Below the pieces are notes generated by a model. The model did no database searches. It was not told the DNA's origin and was given only the letters and a program-made list of their open reading frames with translations. A DNA stretch of 64,000 nt from Actinoplanes regularis (lineage in GTDB: Bacteria > Actinomycetota > Actinomycetes > Mycobacteriales > Micromonosporaceae): positions 682,001 through 746,000 of the forward strand of contig NZ_FZNR01000001.1 of NCBI RefSeq assembly GCF_900188005.1. Reading direction: 5' to 3'. Below, one piece after another: positions 51,322 to 59,547 of this stretch; within the stretch, counting starts at the first letter, position 1, and each line of letters starts with the position of its first letter. The position numbers and the translations under genes are program-made.

Positions 51322-53004
51322 TCAGAAGCGGGCCGGCTCCCGGTAGACGCCCCACTCGCCCCGCAACGCGTCGCAGATCTCGCCGAGGGTCGCCTCGGCG
51401 CGAGCCGCCTCCAGCATCGCCGGGATCATGTTCTCCCGCGTCCGGGAGACCGCGACGAGCTCCTCCAGGGCGGCCTTCACCCGGACCGGGTCGCGCTCCT
51501 GCCGGCGTGCGCCCAGCATGCGCCGCTGCTCCACCTCGACCTCGTGGGAGACCCGGAGGATCTCCAGCTCCTTGGCGACGGTGCCGGTGTGCGCGTTGAC
51601 CCCGACGATCCGCTTCGCGTTCTTCTCCAGGGCCTGCTGGTAGGTGAAGGCGGCCTCGGCGATGTGCGCGGTGAACCAGCCGTCCTCGATGCCGCGCAGG
51701 ATGCCGGCGGTGATGCTGCCGTCGTGGCCGAGCTCGCGGATCCGGGCGAAGATCTCCTCGGCCTCCGCCTCGATCCGGTCGGTGAGCGCCTCCACGTACC
51801 ACGAGCCGCCGAGCGGGTCGGCCACGTTGACCACCCCGGTCTCCTCCATCAGCACCTGCTGGGTACGCAGGGCGATCTCCGCGGACTCGTCGGTGGGCAG
51901 GGCGAGCGTCTCGTCGAGGGCGTTGGTGTGCAGCGAGTTGGTGCCGCCGAGGACCGCGGCGAGCGCCTCGACCGCGGTGCGCACCACGTTGTTGACCGGC
52001 TGCTGGGCGGTGAGCGAGACCCCCGCGGTCTGCGTGTGGAACTTCAGCCAGAGCGCCTTCTCGCTGGTCGCGCCGTACTCGTCGCGCAGGTGCCGGGCCC
52101 AGATGCGGCGGGCGGCGCGGAACTTGGCGATCTCCTCGAAGAAGTCGAGGTGCGAGTCGAAGAAGAAGCTCAGCCCGGGGGCGAACTGGTTGACGTCCAG
52201 CCCCCGGGAGAGCCCGAGCTCGACGTACCCGAAGCCGTCGGCCAGCGTGTAGGCCAGCTCCTGCGCGGCGGTCGCCCCGGCCTCCCGGATGTGGTAGCCG
52301 CTGACCGACAGCGGCTTGTACTTCGGGATCTCCGCGGCGCAGTACTCCATCAGGTCGCCGATCAGACGCAGGTGCGGCTCCGGCTCGAAGAGCCACTCCT
52401 TCTGCGCGATGTACTCCTTGAAGATGTCGGTCTGCAACGTGCCGTCGAGCTTGCTGAGGTCGGCGCCCTGCCGCTCGGCGGCCACCAGGTACATGCAGAA
52501 GACCGGGACGGCCGGGCCCGAGATGGTCATGCTGGTCGTGACGTCCTGCAGCGGGATGCCCTCGAACAGCACGTCCATGTCGGCCGCCGAGTCGATCGCC
52601 ACCCCGCAGTGGCCGACCTCGCCGAGCGACTGCGCGTCGTCGGAGTCCCGGCCCATCAGCGTCGGCATGTCGAACGCCACGCTGAGCCCGCCGCCGCCGG
52701 CGGCCAGGATCATCTTGTACCGCTCGTTGGTCTGCCGCGCGTTGCCGAACCCGGCGAACTGCCGGATCGTCCAGGTCCGCCCGCGGTATCCGGTCGGATA
52801 GAGACCGCGGGTGTACGGGAACTCGCCCGGCCAGCCGATCCGCTCGAAGTCGGGGTACGGCGTCCCGGGCGGTGGGCCGTAGACCGGCTCCACCTGGTTA
52901 CCGGAGAGCGTGGTGAAGTCGGCGTCCCGCTTGCGGGCCGCGTCATAGCGGCGTTGCCAGCGCTCCCGCCCGGCGTCGATCTCGGCTGCGTCCATGCGAG
53001 CCAT
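51322..53004 (-). CDS. icmA: Acyl-CoA mutase large subunit, probably isobutyryl-CoA mutase
   Basis: The product is 560 aa. It contains only the substrate-binding TIM barrel of the methylmalonyl-CoA mutase family; the C-terminal B12-binding domain is missing, so a separate small subunit (IcmB type) is needed and is not in this window. Two residues define the substrate: Phe83 in TIRQFAGFG and Gln201 in EYIAQKEW. Methylmalonyl-CoA mutase has Tyr89/Arg207 and Streptomyces isobutyryl-CoA mutase Phe80/Gln198; the spacing of 118 agrees. So it should interconvert isobutyryl-CoA and n-butyryl-CoA. The start may be ATG 53004 or the in-frame ATG 52995. meaB, thiolase and epimerase genes lie 2-5 kb away. 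Confidence 0.88.
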   Translation of the reverse strand: MARMDAAEIDAGRERWQRRYDAARKRDADFTTLSGNQVEPVYGPPPGTPYPDFERIGWPGEFPYTRGLYPTGYRGRTWTIRQFAGFGNARQTNERYKMILAAGGGGLSVAFDMPTLMGRDSDDAQSLGEVGHCGVAIDSAADMDVLFEGIPLQDVTTSMTISGPAVPVFCMYLVAAERQGADLSKLDGTLQTDIFKEYIAQKEWLFEPEPHLRLIGDLMEYCAAEIPKYKPLSVSGYHIREAGATAAQELAYTLADGFGYVELGLSRGLDVNQFAPGLSFFFDSHLDFFEEIAKFRAARRIWARHLRDEYGATSEKALWLKFHTQTAGVSLTAQQPVNNVVRTAVEALAAVLGGTNSLHTNALDETLALPTDESAEIALRTQQVLMEETGVVNVADPLGGSWYVEALTDRIEAEAEEIFARIRELGHDGSITAGILRGIEDGWFTAHIAEAAFTYQQALEKNAKRIVGVNAHTGTVAKELEILRVSHEVEVEQRRMLGARRQERDPVRVKAALEELVAVSRTRENMIPAMLEAARAEATLGEICDALRGEWGVYREPARF

Positions 53005-53022
53005 CCTAGAGCCAAACTGAAC

Positions 53023-53051
53023 GATTATTAAGGGAGGATCCGGCCGGTCAC
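53023..53051 (-). promoter_or_regulatory. Candidate promoter of the mutase gene
   Basis: The minus strand has TAATAAT (53029-53023), about 19 nt before the ATG at 53004, and a GTGACC element (53050-53045) upstream at -35-like distance. It lies between the monooxygenase stop and the mutase start and would let the mutase be expressed independently. Confidence 0.35.
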
Positions 53052-54229
53052 GCCGCCAGCGGGGGCAGCCGGTGGTCGTAGATCCATGCCTGCGGATCGC
53101 CCTTGCGCGTCAACATCCGGAAGACCATCGGGAGCATCGCGTCCCGGATCGCGGCACCGACCGGGCCGAGCACCTTGTTGTTGTTTCCGCGACGGCCGTG
53201 GGCCGCGACCTTCTCGACCCGGGGACGGCGGACCGCCTCGTACGCCGCCAGGCCGACGGCGATCTCCCGGTGCTCACGCAGACTGTGCCCGAGCACCACG
53301 GCGTCCTCGAGCGCCTGCGAGGCGCCCTGACCCGAGGTCGGCGCCATGGCGTGCGCGGCGTCGCCGACCAGCACCGCCCGGTCGTCGCGCCAGACCCGGA
53401 CCGGGCCCAGATCCTCGGTGTTCCACGGCCCGACCACCTCGTCGCTGGCCCGGATCAGCTCGGCGGCCGGCGACGACGGATCCCCCTCGAAGAGCGCGAC
53501 CAGGTGCGCCTTCCAGGATTCCGGGGTGAACGAGTCCGCCTCGATCGGCCGCTTGGCCGGCGGGTTCGCGAACCACCAGACCGAGCCGTCCGGCGCGGTG
53601 ACCCAGCCGAAGAAGGCCCGCCGGCCGAAGGCCATCTGCATCACCCCGGGCGGCGGCGCGAGGCGCGGTTCGACCGGGCCGGCGGTGAAGCCGCCGGCGT
53701 TGAGCAGCCCGAGGTAGTGCGGCACCGACGCGGTCGGATCAAGCGCCTGCCTGGTACGGGAGCGCAGCCCGTCCGCCCCGACGAGCAGGTCGGCTCGCAC
53801 CCGGCGACCGTCGGCGAACTCCGCTTCGACACCGTCCCGGCCGGTGACGGCCCCGGTCAGCGCCGCGCCGTAGACGATCGGAATGCCACGCGCCTCGGCC
53901 TCGGCGCGCAGCCCGGCGTAGAGGTCCGCGCGGCGGATGGTCGTGGTGGTCTCGCCCAGCGACAGGTCGGCGAGCAGTCGCCCGGACGCCCCGCGCAGCG
54001 CCATCACCGGGGTGGGGAAGCCGCGTTCCAGCACCTTCGCGGGGTCGAGGCCGAGCGCGCGCAGCGCGTTCAACCCGTTCACCGCGACGGAGAGGAACGC
54101 GCCGCGCTCGTCGGCGACCCCGCGCTCGTGGCGCTCGTGGATGACCGGGTCGAACCCGGCACTCTGCAGGGCGATGGCCGCGGCGGTGCCCGCGACGCCA
54201 CCCCCGATCACGGCAGCAGTTTTAGTCAT
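53048..54229 (-). CDS. FAD-dependent monooxygenase (aromatic hydroxylase type)
   Basis: The product is 393 aa from the ATG at 54229 (MTKTAAVIGGGVAGTAAAIA); a longer frame upstream runs through the PadR operator. Group A flavoprotein hydroxylase motifs are present: GxGxxG at 9-14, a DG-type block LLVGADGLRSRTRQ near 160 and the GD motif VLVGDAAHAMAPTSGQGAS near 300. Such enzymes hydroxylate small aromatic or polyketide substrates using NAD(P)H, and many are detoxifying. It is divergent from a PadR repressor gene, with inverted ATGACTA boxes overlapping its start, so it is probably induced by the compound PadR senses. Confidence 0.9.
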   Translation of the reverse strand: MTKTAAVIGGGVAGTAAAIALQSAGFDPVIHERHERGVADERGAFLSVAVNGLNALRALGLDPAKVLERGFPTPVMALRGASGRLLADLSLGETTTTIRRADLYAGLRAEAEARGIPIVYGAALTGAVTGRDGVEAEFADGRRVRADLLVGADGLRSRTRQALDPTASVPHYLGLLNAGGFTAGPVEPRLAPPPGVMQMAFGRRAFFGWVTAPDGSVWWFANPPAKRPIEADSFTPESWKAHLVALFEGDPSSPAAELIRASDEVVGPWNTEDLGPVRVWRDDRAVLVGDAAHAMAPTSGQGASQALEDAVVLGHSLREHREIAVGLAAYEAVRRPRVEKVAAHGRRGNNNKVLGPVGAAIRDAMLPMVFRMLTRKGDPQAWIYDHRLPPLAA

Positions 54230-54255
54230 AGAATGACTATCCATAAAATGACTAT
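54223..54255. promoter_or_regulatory. Candidate PadR operator
   Basis: TAGTCAT-AGA-ATGACTA (54223-54239) is a perfect 7 bp inverted repeat. A third half-site, ATGACTAT, follows at 54248-54255. The site covers the start codon of the monooxygenase and lies about 30-60 nt before the padR-type gene, as expected for a repressor of both. Confidence 0.6.
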
Positions 54256-54285
54256 GCGCCGTCAAGGGGTCGTAGGCTGATCGGC

Positions 54286-54870
54286 ATGAAACGCTCCCCA
54301 CTCGCGATGCTGCTGCTCGCACTGCTGGTGGAAGCGCCGATGCACCCGTACCGGATGCAGCAGGTGATCAAGGAGCGCGGGCAGGACCAGTTGGTCAACG
54401 TGGCCCAGCGCAACAGCGTCTACCAGGCGCTCGACCGGTTGGTCCGGGAAGGTCTGGCGCGCGCCGGGGAGACCACCCGGGAGGCCGGGCGGCCGGAGCG
54501 GACCGTCTACGAGGTCACCGAGGAGGGCGCGGCGACGCTGCGCCGCTGGCTGCTGGAGATGCTGCCGGCGCCCGCCCGGGAGTTCCCCGAGTTCCCGGTG
54601 GCGCTCTCGTTCCTCGCGATGCTCAGCCCGGCGGAGAGCAGGGAACTGCTGGAGCGCCGGATCGGGGTGGTCGCGGAGCGGATCGCGGCGATCGACGCGC
54701 AGGCGCCGCCCGGCCTGCCCCGGCTGTTCCTGCTCGAGGACGAGTACCGGGCCGCGATGCTCCGCGCCGAGCTGGACTGGCTACGCGCGGTCGTCAACGA
54801 CCTGGAGAACGGCACACTGACCTGGAACCGGGCCATGATCGAGAAAACCCTGGCCCAGTTCCAGGGCTAG
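54286..54870 (+). CDS. PadR-family transcriptional repressor
   Basis: The product is 194 aa. The N-terminal winged helix (LLLALLVEAPMHPYRMQQVI..NSVYQALDRLVREGLARAGE..RTVYEVTEEG) is followed by the C-terminal helical dimerisation domain (about 100-190) of the PadR-s2/Vir-like group. These repressors are released by phenolics, antibiotics or other small molecules. The divergent monooxygenase is the obvious target, through the ATGACTA repeats between the genes. A long hairpin follows the stop. Confidence 0.92.
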   Translation: MKRSPLAMLLLALLVEAPMHPYRMQQVIKERGQDQLVNVAQRNSVYQALDRLVREGLARAGETTREAGRPERTVYEVTEEGAATLRRWLLEMLPAPAREFPEFPVALSFLAMLSPAESRELLERRIGVVAERIAAIDAQAPPGLPRLFLLEDEYRAAMLRAELDWLRAVVNDLENGTLTWNRAMIEKTLAQFQG

Positions 54871-54920
54871 CTGGGCTGATCGGCGTCGCCTTCGGCTCGC
54901 GGGCATTGTGCCCTTGGCGG

Positions 54921-54984
54921 CCGATGTCGAGAGGCCCGAAAACGACCACGCTTCGCTAGCCGTTTTCGGGCCTCTCGACATCGG
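54921..54984. terminator. Very long bidirectional terminator hairpin
   Basis: A 24 bp perfect inverted repeat (54921-54944 with 54961-54984; outer part CCGATGTCGAGAGG) has a 16 nt loop. The inner ends are CGAAAACG/CGTTTTCG, so each strand gives a short U run within the stem. It separates the convergent padR-type and meaB genes. Confidence 0.7.
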
Positions 54985-55010
54985 CGGGCGCAAAGCGCTT
55001 GGGGTCTTGG

Positions 55011-55982
55011 CTAAGCCAGGCGCCGGGTGTCGAGGCCGGCCAGCAAGCGGTCGGCGGCGGCGTACGGATCAATGTCGCCGTCCGCGACCTGGGTCGCTAG
55101 GGCGGGTAGGGCGGTGCCCTCGTGGAGGTCGCCGATTCGGGCGCGGAGGGTGCCCAGGGCCAGGGCGGAGATTTCGGCGGCGGCGCGGTGTTCGCGGCGG
55201 GTTCGCAGTTCGCCGGTCTCCGTCAGCCAGGTGCGGTGCTTCTCGATCGCGGTGATCACGTCGTCGATGCCCTCGCCCTTGACGGCGACCGCGCGGACCA
55301 CCTGTGGCCGCCAGTCGCCGGTGGCGCGTTCGCCGAGCGCCAGCATCCCCTGGATGTCGCGGTAGGTGTTGTCCGCGCCCGGCCGGTCCGCCTTGTTGAT
55401 CACGAAGACGTCCGCGATCTCCAGTACGCCGGCCTTGACCGCCTGGATCGCGTCGCCCATCCCAGGGGCGAGCAGCACCAGCGTCGTGTCGGCCAGCGAA
55501 GCGATCTCCACCTCGGCCTGGCCCACGCCGACCGTCTCGACCAGCACCACGTCGCAGCCGGCCCCCTCGAGCACCCGGACCGCCTGCGGGGTGGCGGCGG
55601 AGAGCCCGCCGAGCTGACCGCGGCTGGATATCGAGCGGATGTAGACGCCACGGTCCGCGGTGTGCTCCTGCATCCGCACCCGGTCGCCGAGGATGGCGCC
55701 ACCGGTGAACGGGCTGGACGGGTCCACGGCCAGCACACCGACCCGGCGACCGGCCAGCCGCAACGCTCTGACCAGCTCGTTCGTGGTGGTCGACTTGCCG
55801 ACCCCGGGCGCGCCGGTGAGGCCGACCACCTGGGCCCGGCCGGCGTAGGGCGCCATCGCGGCGGCGACCTCGGGCAGCGCCGGGTCGCCGTTCTCGACCA
55901 GGCTGATCAGCCGGGCCACCGAGCGGGGGTCACCCTCCCTGGCGTTCGTGACCAGGGAGGGAACGTCACGGGAACGGGTCAC
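55011..55982 (-). CDS. meaB: MeaB/ArgK-type GTPase chaperone of acyl-CoA mutase
   Basis: The product is 323 aa. It is a G3E-family P-loop GTPase that protects B12-dependent acyl-CoA mutases and gates cofactor loading. Visible motifs are Walker [10 protein letters not shown] (57-65), [31 protein letters not shown] (Walker B/switch) and NKAD for guanine specificity. The helical C-terminal dimerisation arm is present. The GTG start overlaps the thiolase stop (GTGA), so translation is coupled. Its client is presumably the mutase at 51322 and/or methylmalonyl-CoA mutase elsewhere. Confidence 0.95.
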   Translation of the reverse strand: MTRSRDVPSLVTNAREGDPRSVARLISLVENGDPALPEVAAAMAPYAGRAQVVGLTGAPGVGKSTTTNELVRALRLAGRRVGVLAVDPSSPFTGGAILGDRVRMQEHTADRGVYIRSISSRGQLGGLSAATPQAVRVLEGAGCDVVLVETVGVGQAEVEIASLADTTLVLLAPGMGDAIQAVKAGVLEIADVFVINKADRPGADNTYRDIQGMLALGERATGDWRPQVVRAVAVKGEGIDDVITAIEKHRTWLTETGELRTRREHRAAAEISALALGTLRARIGDLHEGTALPALATQVADGDIDPYAAADRLLAGLDTRRLA

Positions 55983-57166
55983 GCGGGCACCTTGATGATG
56001 AGCGCGTCGCCCTGACCACCGCCGCCGCAGAGGGCCGCCGCACCGGTGCCGCCGCCGCGCCGCTTCAGCTCCATCGCCAGGGTGAGCACCACGCGGGCAC
56101 CGGACATGCCGATCGGGTGACCGAGAGCGATCGCCCCGCCGTTCACGTTGACCTTGCTCTCGTCCACCTTCAGCTCGCGCATCGACTGGATGGCGACCTG
56201 CGCGAACGCCTCGTTGATCTCGATCAGGTCGAGGTCCTCCACGGTCAGCCCGGCCTTGTCCAGCCCGTGCCGGATGGCGTTGGCCGGCTGGGACTGCAGC
56301 GAGCTGTCCGGCCCCGCCACGTTGCCGTGGGCGACGATCTCGGCGATCCAGGTCAGCCCGAGCTCCTCGGCCTTGGCCCGGCTCATCACCACCACCGCGG
56401 CGGCGCCGTCGGAGATCGGCGAGGAGGTGGCCGCGGTGATCGTCCCGTCCGGGGTGAACGCCGGCCGGAGCTTGCCCAGCGACTCCGCGGTGGTGTCCGG
56501 CCGGACCCCCTCGTCGGTGTCGATCAGGCCCGGCGCCTTGCGGTCACCGGACGGCAGCGGCGCGATCTCGTCGGCGAACCGGCCCTCGCGCTGCGCGGCG
56601 GCGGCCCGCTGGTGGCTGAGCGCCGCGAACGCGTCCTGCTCGGCGCGGCTGATGTTCAGCGCGGCACCGCTGATCTCGGTGGACTCGCCCATCGAGACGC
56701 CGGCCCACGGGTCGGTCAGCCCGTCCAGCGCCATGTGGTCGCGGACCACGGTGTCCCCGAACTTGGTTCCCCGGCGCTGGTCCATCAGCAGGTGCGGGGC
56801 GTTCGTCATCGACTCCATGCCACCGGCCACCACGATCTCGCACTCGCCGGCGCGGATCAGCTGATCGGCCAGCGCGATCGCGTCCAGGCCGGAGAGGCAC
56901 ACCTTGTTGATCGTGAGCGCCGGGGTGCTCATCGGGATGCCGGCCGCGACAGCCGCCTGGCGGGCCGGGATCTGCCCGGCGCCGGCCTGCAGCACCTGGC
57001 CCAGGATGACGTACTGCACCTGCTCGGGCGCGACGCCGCCACGGGTCAGGGCGGCGGCGATGGCGTGCGCGCCGAGGGCGGTGCCGCTCAGGTGCTTGAG
57101 GTTGCCGAGCAGCCGCCCCATCGGGGTGCGGGCGCCACTGATGATCACGGAGCTGGTCACTGTCAT
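55979..57166 (-). CDS. Acetyl-CoA C-acetyltransferase (thiolase)
   Basis: The product is 395 aa. It condenses two acetyl-CoA to acetoacetyl-CoA, or the reverse. The acyl-accepting Cys90 ([11 protein letters not shown]), [22 protein letters not shown] (His about 353) and the second catalytic Cys in [10 protein letters not shown] are all present. It sits directly upstream of and overlaps meaB, and is divergent from the epimerase gene. The thiolase-meaB-mce grouping matches Streptomyces SCO5399-5400-5398 as I recall it, and suggests a link between acetoacetyl-CoA use and the propionyl/methylmalonyl-CoA pool. Confidence 0.95.
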   Translation of the reverse strand: MTVTSSVIISGARTPMGRLLGNLKHLSGTALGAHAIAAALTRGGVAPEQVQYVILGQVLQAGAGQIPARQAAVAAGIPMSTPALTINKVCLSGLDAIALADQLIRAGECEIVVAGGMESMTNAPHLLMDQRRGTKFGDTVVRDHMALDGLTDPWAGVSMGESTEISGAALNISRAEQDAFAALSHQRAAAAQREGRFADEIAPLPSGDRKAPGLIDTDEGVRPDTTAESLGKLRPAFTPDGTITAATSSPISDGAAAVVVMSRAKAEELGLTWIAEIVAHGNVAGPDSSLQSQPANAIRHGLDKAGLTVEDLDLIEINEAFAQVAIQSMRELKVDESKVNVNGGAIALGHPIGMSGARVVLTLAMELKRRGGGTGAAALCGGGGQGDALIIKVPA

Positions 57167-57242
57167 GTCCGATCTGCGACGGCCGGGATACGGTAATTAC
57201 CCGGGCGGGCCTTAACGATGAATCAGGTCAGAGAGTAGTGGC

Positions 57243-57740
57243 ATGACAGACGACACATCGACTTCCAGCCGGCGCGAGAATGTCACACTCGCCGGTCTCG
57301 AATTGCTGCGGATCGACCACGTCGGTATCGCTGTAGCGGACTTGGACGAGGCGATCCGGTTTTACGAGGTAAATCTCGGTTTGCGGTGTGTGCATCAAGA
57401 GACCAATGACGAGCAAGGTGTCCGAGAGGCGATGCTGGCCGTCGGTGACGGCACCGGACCGCGGATCCAGCTGCTCGCACCGGCCCGCCCCGACTCGGCG
57501 ATCGCCAAGTTCATCGACCGCAGCGGCCCCGGCCTGCAGCAACTCGCCTACACGGTGGCCGACGTGGAGGTCGCGGCGGACGCACTGCGGGCCCGCGGCA
57601 TGCGACTGCTCTACGACGCCCCGAAGCGCGGCACGGCCGGATCCCGGATCAACTTCGTCCACCCGAAGGACGCCGGCGGGGTGCTCGTCGAGCTCGTGGA
57701 GCCCGCCGACGCCGTACACCTACCGGGTGATTCAGCCTGA
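57243..57740 (+). CDS. mce: Methylmalonyl-CoA epimerase
   Basis: The product is 165 aa. It interconverts the 2R and 2S forms of methylmalonyl-CoA so the mutase can use them. It has two VOC-type halves with metal-ligand positions His26 (LRIDHVGIAV), Gln76 (RIQLLAP) and Glu150 (GVLVELVEP). The fourth ligand, His in the GLHHxA segment of the Propionibacterium enzyme, falls in GLQQLAYTV here (Gln99-Gln100), so metal binding differs at one corner or the enzyme belongs to a Gln-type subgroup. The remaining sequence (RLLYDAPKRGTAGSRINFVH) is standard. It is transcribed away from thiolase-meaB and towards the coiled-coil genes. Confidence 0.92.
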   Translation: MTDDTSTSSRRENVTLAGLELLRIDHVGIAVADLDEAIRFYEVNLGLRCVHQETNDEQGVREAMLAVGDGTGPRIQLLAPARPDSAIAKFIDRSGPGLQQLAYTVADVEVAADALRARGMRLLYDAPKRGTAGSRINFVHPKDAGGVLVELVEPADAVHLPGDSA

Positions 57741-57990
57741 CGTGAGCCCGGCCGCCTGGCAGGATCGGTGCCATTGAGCAGGTCCGACGGCCTCGTCGGC
57801 GGGATTTCGATCACCTGGGGCCCCGAGTCGGCAGGTAGGCGACGGGACGGCACCGGACCGGCCGGTGAGTGGCGGGTGTCCGCCGAACGGTCCGGCCACC
57901 CGCCCGCGCAGCAGCTCAAAGCTGATCTACATTGGGGTTCCACGCCACACCGCCCTTGCATGTCCGCCCCCTTCTCGCCAGGATGGCGCA

Positions 57991-59310
57991 ATGCCCCAGC
58001 AGCAGGATCAGCACGTGGACTTCTTCGAAACCGCGAACACTCAGCACGACTTCACCGTTGTCCTGCGCGGTTACGACCGTCAGCAGGTCGACGGACACAT
58101 CGGCAGACTGCTCGCCGCGCTGAACCAGGCGTATCAGGCCCGCGGCGAGGCCGAGCAGCGCATGAACGACGCCCAGCGCCGGCTCCGCCAGGCGGAGCAG
58201 CGGCTGAACGTGCTGGAGCAGAAGCTCGCCGACAGCAACAAGCTGTTGGAGGAGAACAACCGGCCGACGCTCTCCGGACTGGGCACCCGGGTCGAGCAGA
58301 TCCTCCGGCTCGCCGAGGAACAGGCGAACGACCACCGGAGTGAGGCGAAACGGGAGAGCGAGGGCATCCTCTCCGCGGCCCGTCTCGAGGCTCGCGAGAT
58401 CACCGACAAGGCGCGTGCCGAGGCCGCCGCGATGAAGGCGACCGCCGAGCGCGAGGCCGGTCAGGTCCGCACGCACGCCGAGCGGGAGGCCGCAGAGACC
58501 CGGGTGCAGGCCCGGCGCGAGGCCGACACGCTCCGCTCGGACGCCGACCGCGAGACCAAGCAGCTGCGTACGGTCACCGCGCACGAGGTCGCCGAGCTCA
58601 AGTCGACCGTCGAGCGCGAGGTCTCCTCGCTGCGGGCCACCGCCGAGCGGGAGATCACCCAGGCCCGCGCGAAGGCCGGCCGGGAGGCCGAGGAGAAGCG
58701 CGCCGAGGCCACCAAGATGCTCGCCGACGCGCGTGACAAGCGCGAGAAGGACCTGCAGGCCCTGGCCCTGGAGCTCGCCGAGCGCCGGGAGAAGGCCGAG
58801 GCCGAGGAGTCCCAGCGGCACGCCGCTCAGCTCGCCGCCACCCAGAAGATGGTGTCGGAGGCCGAGGAGCGGGCTCGCGCCGCGGAGGACCGGGCCAAGG
58901 AGATCGACCAGCGCGCCGAGAACCGGCGGATCGAGTCCGAGCGCAGCTCCTCCGAGACCGTGGAGAAGGCCCGCGCGCTGTCCGAGAAGACCGTCTCCGA
59001 GGCTCGCTCCGAGGCGAACCGTCTGCTCAGCGAGGCACGCACCGAGGCCGAGCTGACCACCCAGGCGGCCCGCCGCGAGGTCGAGGACCTCACCCGGCAG
59101 AAGGACGCGGTCACCAGCCAGCTGGGCCAGATGCTCTCCGGCCTGTCCGGCCTGGTGCCCGGCGTGGGCGGAAATCCGGCCGCGGCTGCCGTCGCCGCGG
59201 CGGCGGCCGCCCAGTCCAAGCAGGCCGAGTCCGCCAAGCCCGACCAGCAGGCCGCGGCGAAGGGGGCCGAGTCCGGCGACGCGCCGGTGGCCGCCAAGAC
59301 GAACTCCTGA
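57991..59310 (+). CDS. DivIVA-type coiled-coil protein 1 (Scy/FilP-like locus)
   Basis: The product is 439 aa from the ATG at 57991, with AGGA 8 nt upstream. Residues about 10-50 are a DivIVA-like N-terminal segment (FTVVLRGYDRQQVDGHIGRL). From about 55 to 390 the protein is one continuous Ala/Glu/Arg-rich coiled coil with recurrent AEREAxxxR repeats. The last 50 residues are Gly/Ala/Gln-rich and disordered. The position directly after mce matches Streptomyces scy (SCO5397), whose product organises polar growth with DivIVA; Scy is about three times longer, so equivalence is by synteny and architecture only. A 15 bp hairpin terminates the gene. Confidence 0.8.
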   Translation: MPQQQDQHVDFFETANTQHDFTVVLRGYDRQQVDGHIGRLLAALNQAYQARGEAEQRMNDAQRRLRQAEQRLNVLEQKLADSNKLLEENNRPTLSGLGTRVEQILRLAEEQANDHRSEAKRESEGILSAARLEAREITDKARAEAAAMKATAEREAGQVRTHAEREAAETRVQARREADTLRSDADRETKQLRTVTAHEVAELKSTVEREVSSLRATAEREITQARAKAGREAEEKRAEATKMLADARDKREKDLQALALELAERREKAEAEESQRHAAQLAATQKMVSEAEERARAAEDRAKEIDQRAENRRIESERSSSETVEKARALSEKTVSEARSEANRLLSEARTEAELTTQAARREVEDLTRQKDAVTSQLGQMLSGLSGLVPGVGGNPAAAAVAAAAAAQSKQAESAKPDQQAAAKGAESGDAPVAAKTNS

Positions 59311-59389
59311 CACCCACCCATCCGGGTCCTCCGGTTGCGGACTCCTCGCGAGTGCGCCACGGTAGGACCGATCGGCGGCTTCTGTGCTG

Positions 59390-59422
59390 CAGGCCGTACC
59401 GGAGTTTCTCCGGTACGGCCTG
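59390..59422 (+). terminator. Terminator between the two coiled-coil genes
   Basis: CAGGCCGTACCGGAG (59390-59404) pairs with CTCCGGTACGGCCTG (59408-59422), a 15 bp perfect stem with a TTT loop. The second coiled-coil gene must therefore have its own promoter in 59423-59547. Confidence 0.75.
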
Positions 59423-59547
59423 ACTCGTTTGGGCGCGTAGCCTGGATTCTCACGAGCCCGGTCGGACAATTCGCAACTACCCGTCTAGTCCCGCTCAAGC
59501 CGGTGTGTAACGCGCTGCTGGACCAGGCGTATGTGAGGATGGAAAGC

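Noticed and set aside
53004..57740. B12 riboswitch in the mutase/meaB region
   Set aside because: No conserved B12-box-like sequence or large structured leader was seen. The leaders are short or the genes overlap.
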